Notes under the pieces: generated by a model
Seen by the model: only the letters and a program-made list of their open reading frames with translations
What the model was told of the DNA's origin: nothing
Database searches by the model: none
Shown here: positions 62,735 to 64,000 of the stretch, one piece after another
Numbering within the stretch: position 1 is the first letter of the stretch
Layout of the letters: each line of letters starts with the position of its first letter
Made by a program: the position numbers and the translations under genes
Assembly: GCA_016868895.1 (NCBI GenBank)
Contig: VGFK01000001.1
Location: 149,006-213,005, forward strand
Length of the DNA: 64,000 nucleotides
Origin: Bacteroidota bacterium
GTDB taxonomy: Bacteria > Bacteroidota > Bacteroidia > Chitinophagales > Chitinophagaceae
Reading direction: 5' to 3'

Positions 62735-64000
62735 TTATTGCATTTTAAACGTCTCCAAAAACTTGGTTGTGAAATTACCGTTGATGAACTGTTCGTTCTT
62801 CATGAGCTGCTGATGGAAAGGAATGGTGGTCTTTACTCCTTCAATTACATATTCACTCAGGGCCCTGCTCATGGTATCGATGGCTTCTTTGCGGGTGCGG
62901 GCAACCGCAATGATTTTTGCAGTCATGGAATCGTAAAAGGGAGGGATCACATAACCGGCATACACGTGTGAATCGACACGAATACCATGTCCACCGGGCT
63001 GATGCAATACGGTGATCTTACCGGGACTCGGACGAAAATCGTTGTAGGGATCCTCTGCATTGATGCGGCATTCGATGGCATGCATGTCAGGGAAATAATG
63101 CCGACCCGATATGGGCTCACCCGCAGCTATTTTGATTTGCTCCTTGACCAAATCAAAATTGGTCACCTCTTCGGTTACACAGTGCTCGACCTGAATACGG
63201 GTATTCATTTCCATGAAATAAAAATTCCGGTGTTTGTCCACCAGAAACTCAATGGTGCCCACGCTCTCATACCCAATGGCCTCTGCCGCTTTTACGGCTG
63301 CAGCACCCATGCGCTCACGCAGTTCGTCGGTCATGAACGGAGAGGGAGATTCTTCCACCAATTTTTGATGGCGGCGCTGAATGGAACAATCGCGTTCACT
63401 CATGTGGCACACTTTCCCATACCGATCACCCGCTACCTGGATCTCAATGTGCCGGGGCTCTTCCACGAACTTCTCCATATAGAGTCCATCGTTCTTGAAC
63501 GATGCCAACGCCTCTGCTTTTGCAGTGTTGTATGCTTTTTCCAATTCACTCTCCTCAAAAACAACACGCATTCCTTTTCCACCACCGCCTGCGGTTGCTT
63601 TCATCATTACGGGGTATCCGATTTCTTTGGCGAGACGTTTTGCTTCATCTACACTTTGCAACAATCCCTCACTACCCGGAACAACCGGCACTCCGGCTTT
63701 GATCATGGTTTCCTTGGCAGTGATTTTATCGCCCATGGAACGAATTTGATCGGGGGTGGGACCGATGAACTTGATGCCGTGTTCACCGCAGATCTCCGCA
63801 AATTTTGCGTTCTCTGCAAGGAATCCATACCCGGGATGTACCGCATCGGCATTGGTAATTTCCATGGCCGACATCAAATGGGGAATATTCAAGTACGAAT
63901 CGGAGCTGGCAGGCTTGCCAATGCACACCGCTTCATCTGCAAATTTTACGTGAAGGCTATCCTTATCGGCTGTGGAGTATACCGCCACCGTTTTGATGCC
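62735..64000 (-). CDS. accC: acetyl-CoA carboxylase biotin carboxylase subunit, N-terminus cut by window edge
   Basis: Carboxylates biotin on the carrier protein, first step of fatty-acid synthesis. The frame is still open at 64000; about 24 N-terminal residues are missing, judging from readable [21 protein letters not shown]-grasp features: [67 protein letters not shown] and the C-terminal [20 protein letters not shown]. Could also be the biotin carboxylase part of propionyl- or other acyl-CoA carboxylase; the length and end fit AccC. accB is expected just beyond the edge. Confidence 0.9.
   Translation of the reverse strand, partial: GIKTVAVYSTADKDSLHVKFADEAVCIGKPASSDSYLNIPHLMSAMEITNADAVHPGYGFLAENAKFAEICGEHGIKFIGPTPDQIRSMGDKITAKETMIKAGVPVVPGSEGLLQSVDEAKRLAKEIGYPVMMKATAGGGGKGMRVVFEESELEKAYNTAKAEALASFKNDGLYMEKFVEEPRHIEIQVAGDRYGKVCHMSERDCSIQRRHQKLVEESPSPFMTDELRERMGAAAVKAAEAIGYESVGTIEFLVDKHRNFYFMEMNTRIQVEHCVTEEVTNFDLVKEQIKIAAGEPISGRHYFPDMHAIECRINAEDPYNDFRPSPGKITVLHQPGGHGIRVDSHVYAGYVIPPFYDSMTAKIIAVARTRKEAIDTMSRALSEYVIEGVKTTIPFHQQLMKNEQFINGNFTTKFLETFKMQ

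Noticed and set aside
1-64000. tRNA, rRNA, insertion sequence, prophage, CRISPR or defence genes
   Set aside because: No cloverleaf with CCA-end pattern, transposase motif, integrase, terminal inverted repeat or Cas-like motif was seen while reading; a scan with tRNAscan or Infernal would be decisive.

Overview
This 64 kb window is a gene-dense, chromosomal, mostly housekeeping segment from a member of the Bacteroidota. The best guess is the order Chitinophagales, family Chitinophagaceae-like, but I ran no search and family rank is inference. The signs are: repeated matches to the Bacteroidota promoter pattern (TTTG, 19-20 nt, TAnnTTTG), near absence of Shine-Dalgarno sequences, a type III glutamine synthetase, a GLPGLI-family protein, a PafA-type alkaline phosphatase, a DUF1800/DUF1501 pair, and a type IX secretion sorting motif on the DUF1501 protein. 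I see no tRNA, rRNA, CRISPR array, insertion sequence, phage or plasmid gene, and no gene-free stretch above 300 bases.

Layout. 1-3927: secreted DUF1501 protein (runs off the left edge), DUF1800 protein and a LysM protein, all on the minus strand. 3973-8147: an RsmF-like rRNA m5C methyltransferase and the three-gene proton-translocating transhydrogenase (pntAa, pntAb, pntB). 8206-11936: methyltransferase, folA, thyA and a PafA-like phosphatase. 12065-14012 (plus): an alpha-oxoamine synthase (serine palmitoyltransferase or cysteate acyltransferase type) and ubiX. 14009-19355 (minus): gcdH-like dehydrogenase, aroK, DUF423, ftsK, lolA. 19447-20838: mgtE. 20839-26683: an SDR, a plus-strand run (photolyase-like protein, flavin reductase, dipeptide epimerase, thioesterase), an acyltransferase and an HAD phosphatase. 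26737-32784: rpsA, a class V aminotransferase, an HI0933-type flavoprotein and an M20 dipeptidase.

32819-48051 (minus) is the centre of the window: the str-S10-spc ribosomal cluster in the order rpsL, rpsG, fusA, rpsJ, rplC, rplD, rplW, rplB, rpsS, rplV, rpsC, rplP, rpmC, rpsQ, rplN, rplX, rplE, rpsN, rpsH, rplF, rplR, rpsE, rpmD, rplO, secY, map. It carries its own promoters in front of rpsL, fusA and rpsJ, with intrinsic terminators after rpsG and fusA. It stops at map: the usual infA-rpmJ-rpsM-rpsK-rpsD-rpoA-rplQ block is not here. Between rpsJ and rplC, which are normally adjacent, there is a 267-nt spacer containing an unrecognised 49-codon frame that overlaps the rplC start as ATGA.

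48111-64000: ilvE, an unknown protein coupled to rdgB, then aroE, a ComA-family phosphosulfolactate synthase and a TPR protein; a small secreted orphan whose mRNA may be leaderless; GLPGLI protein, yidC, pyrG, purL, glnN (GSIII) and the start-truncated accC at the right edge.

The strongest candidates for something undescribed are the rpsJ-rplC small frame, the repeated stem-loop then A-rich then ATG arrangement in the ribosomal operon, the two isolated strong Shine-Dalgarno sites (rpsA, rpsH), and a possible sulfonolipid link between the oxoamine synthase and ComA. I see no defence, mobile or biosynthetic island.
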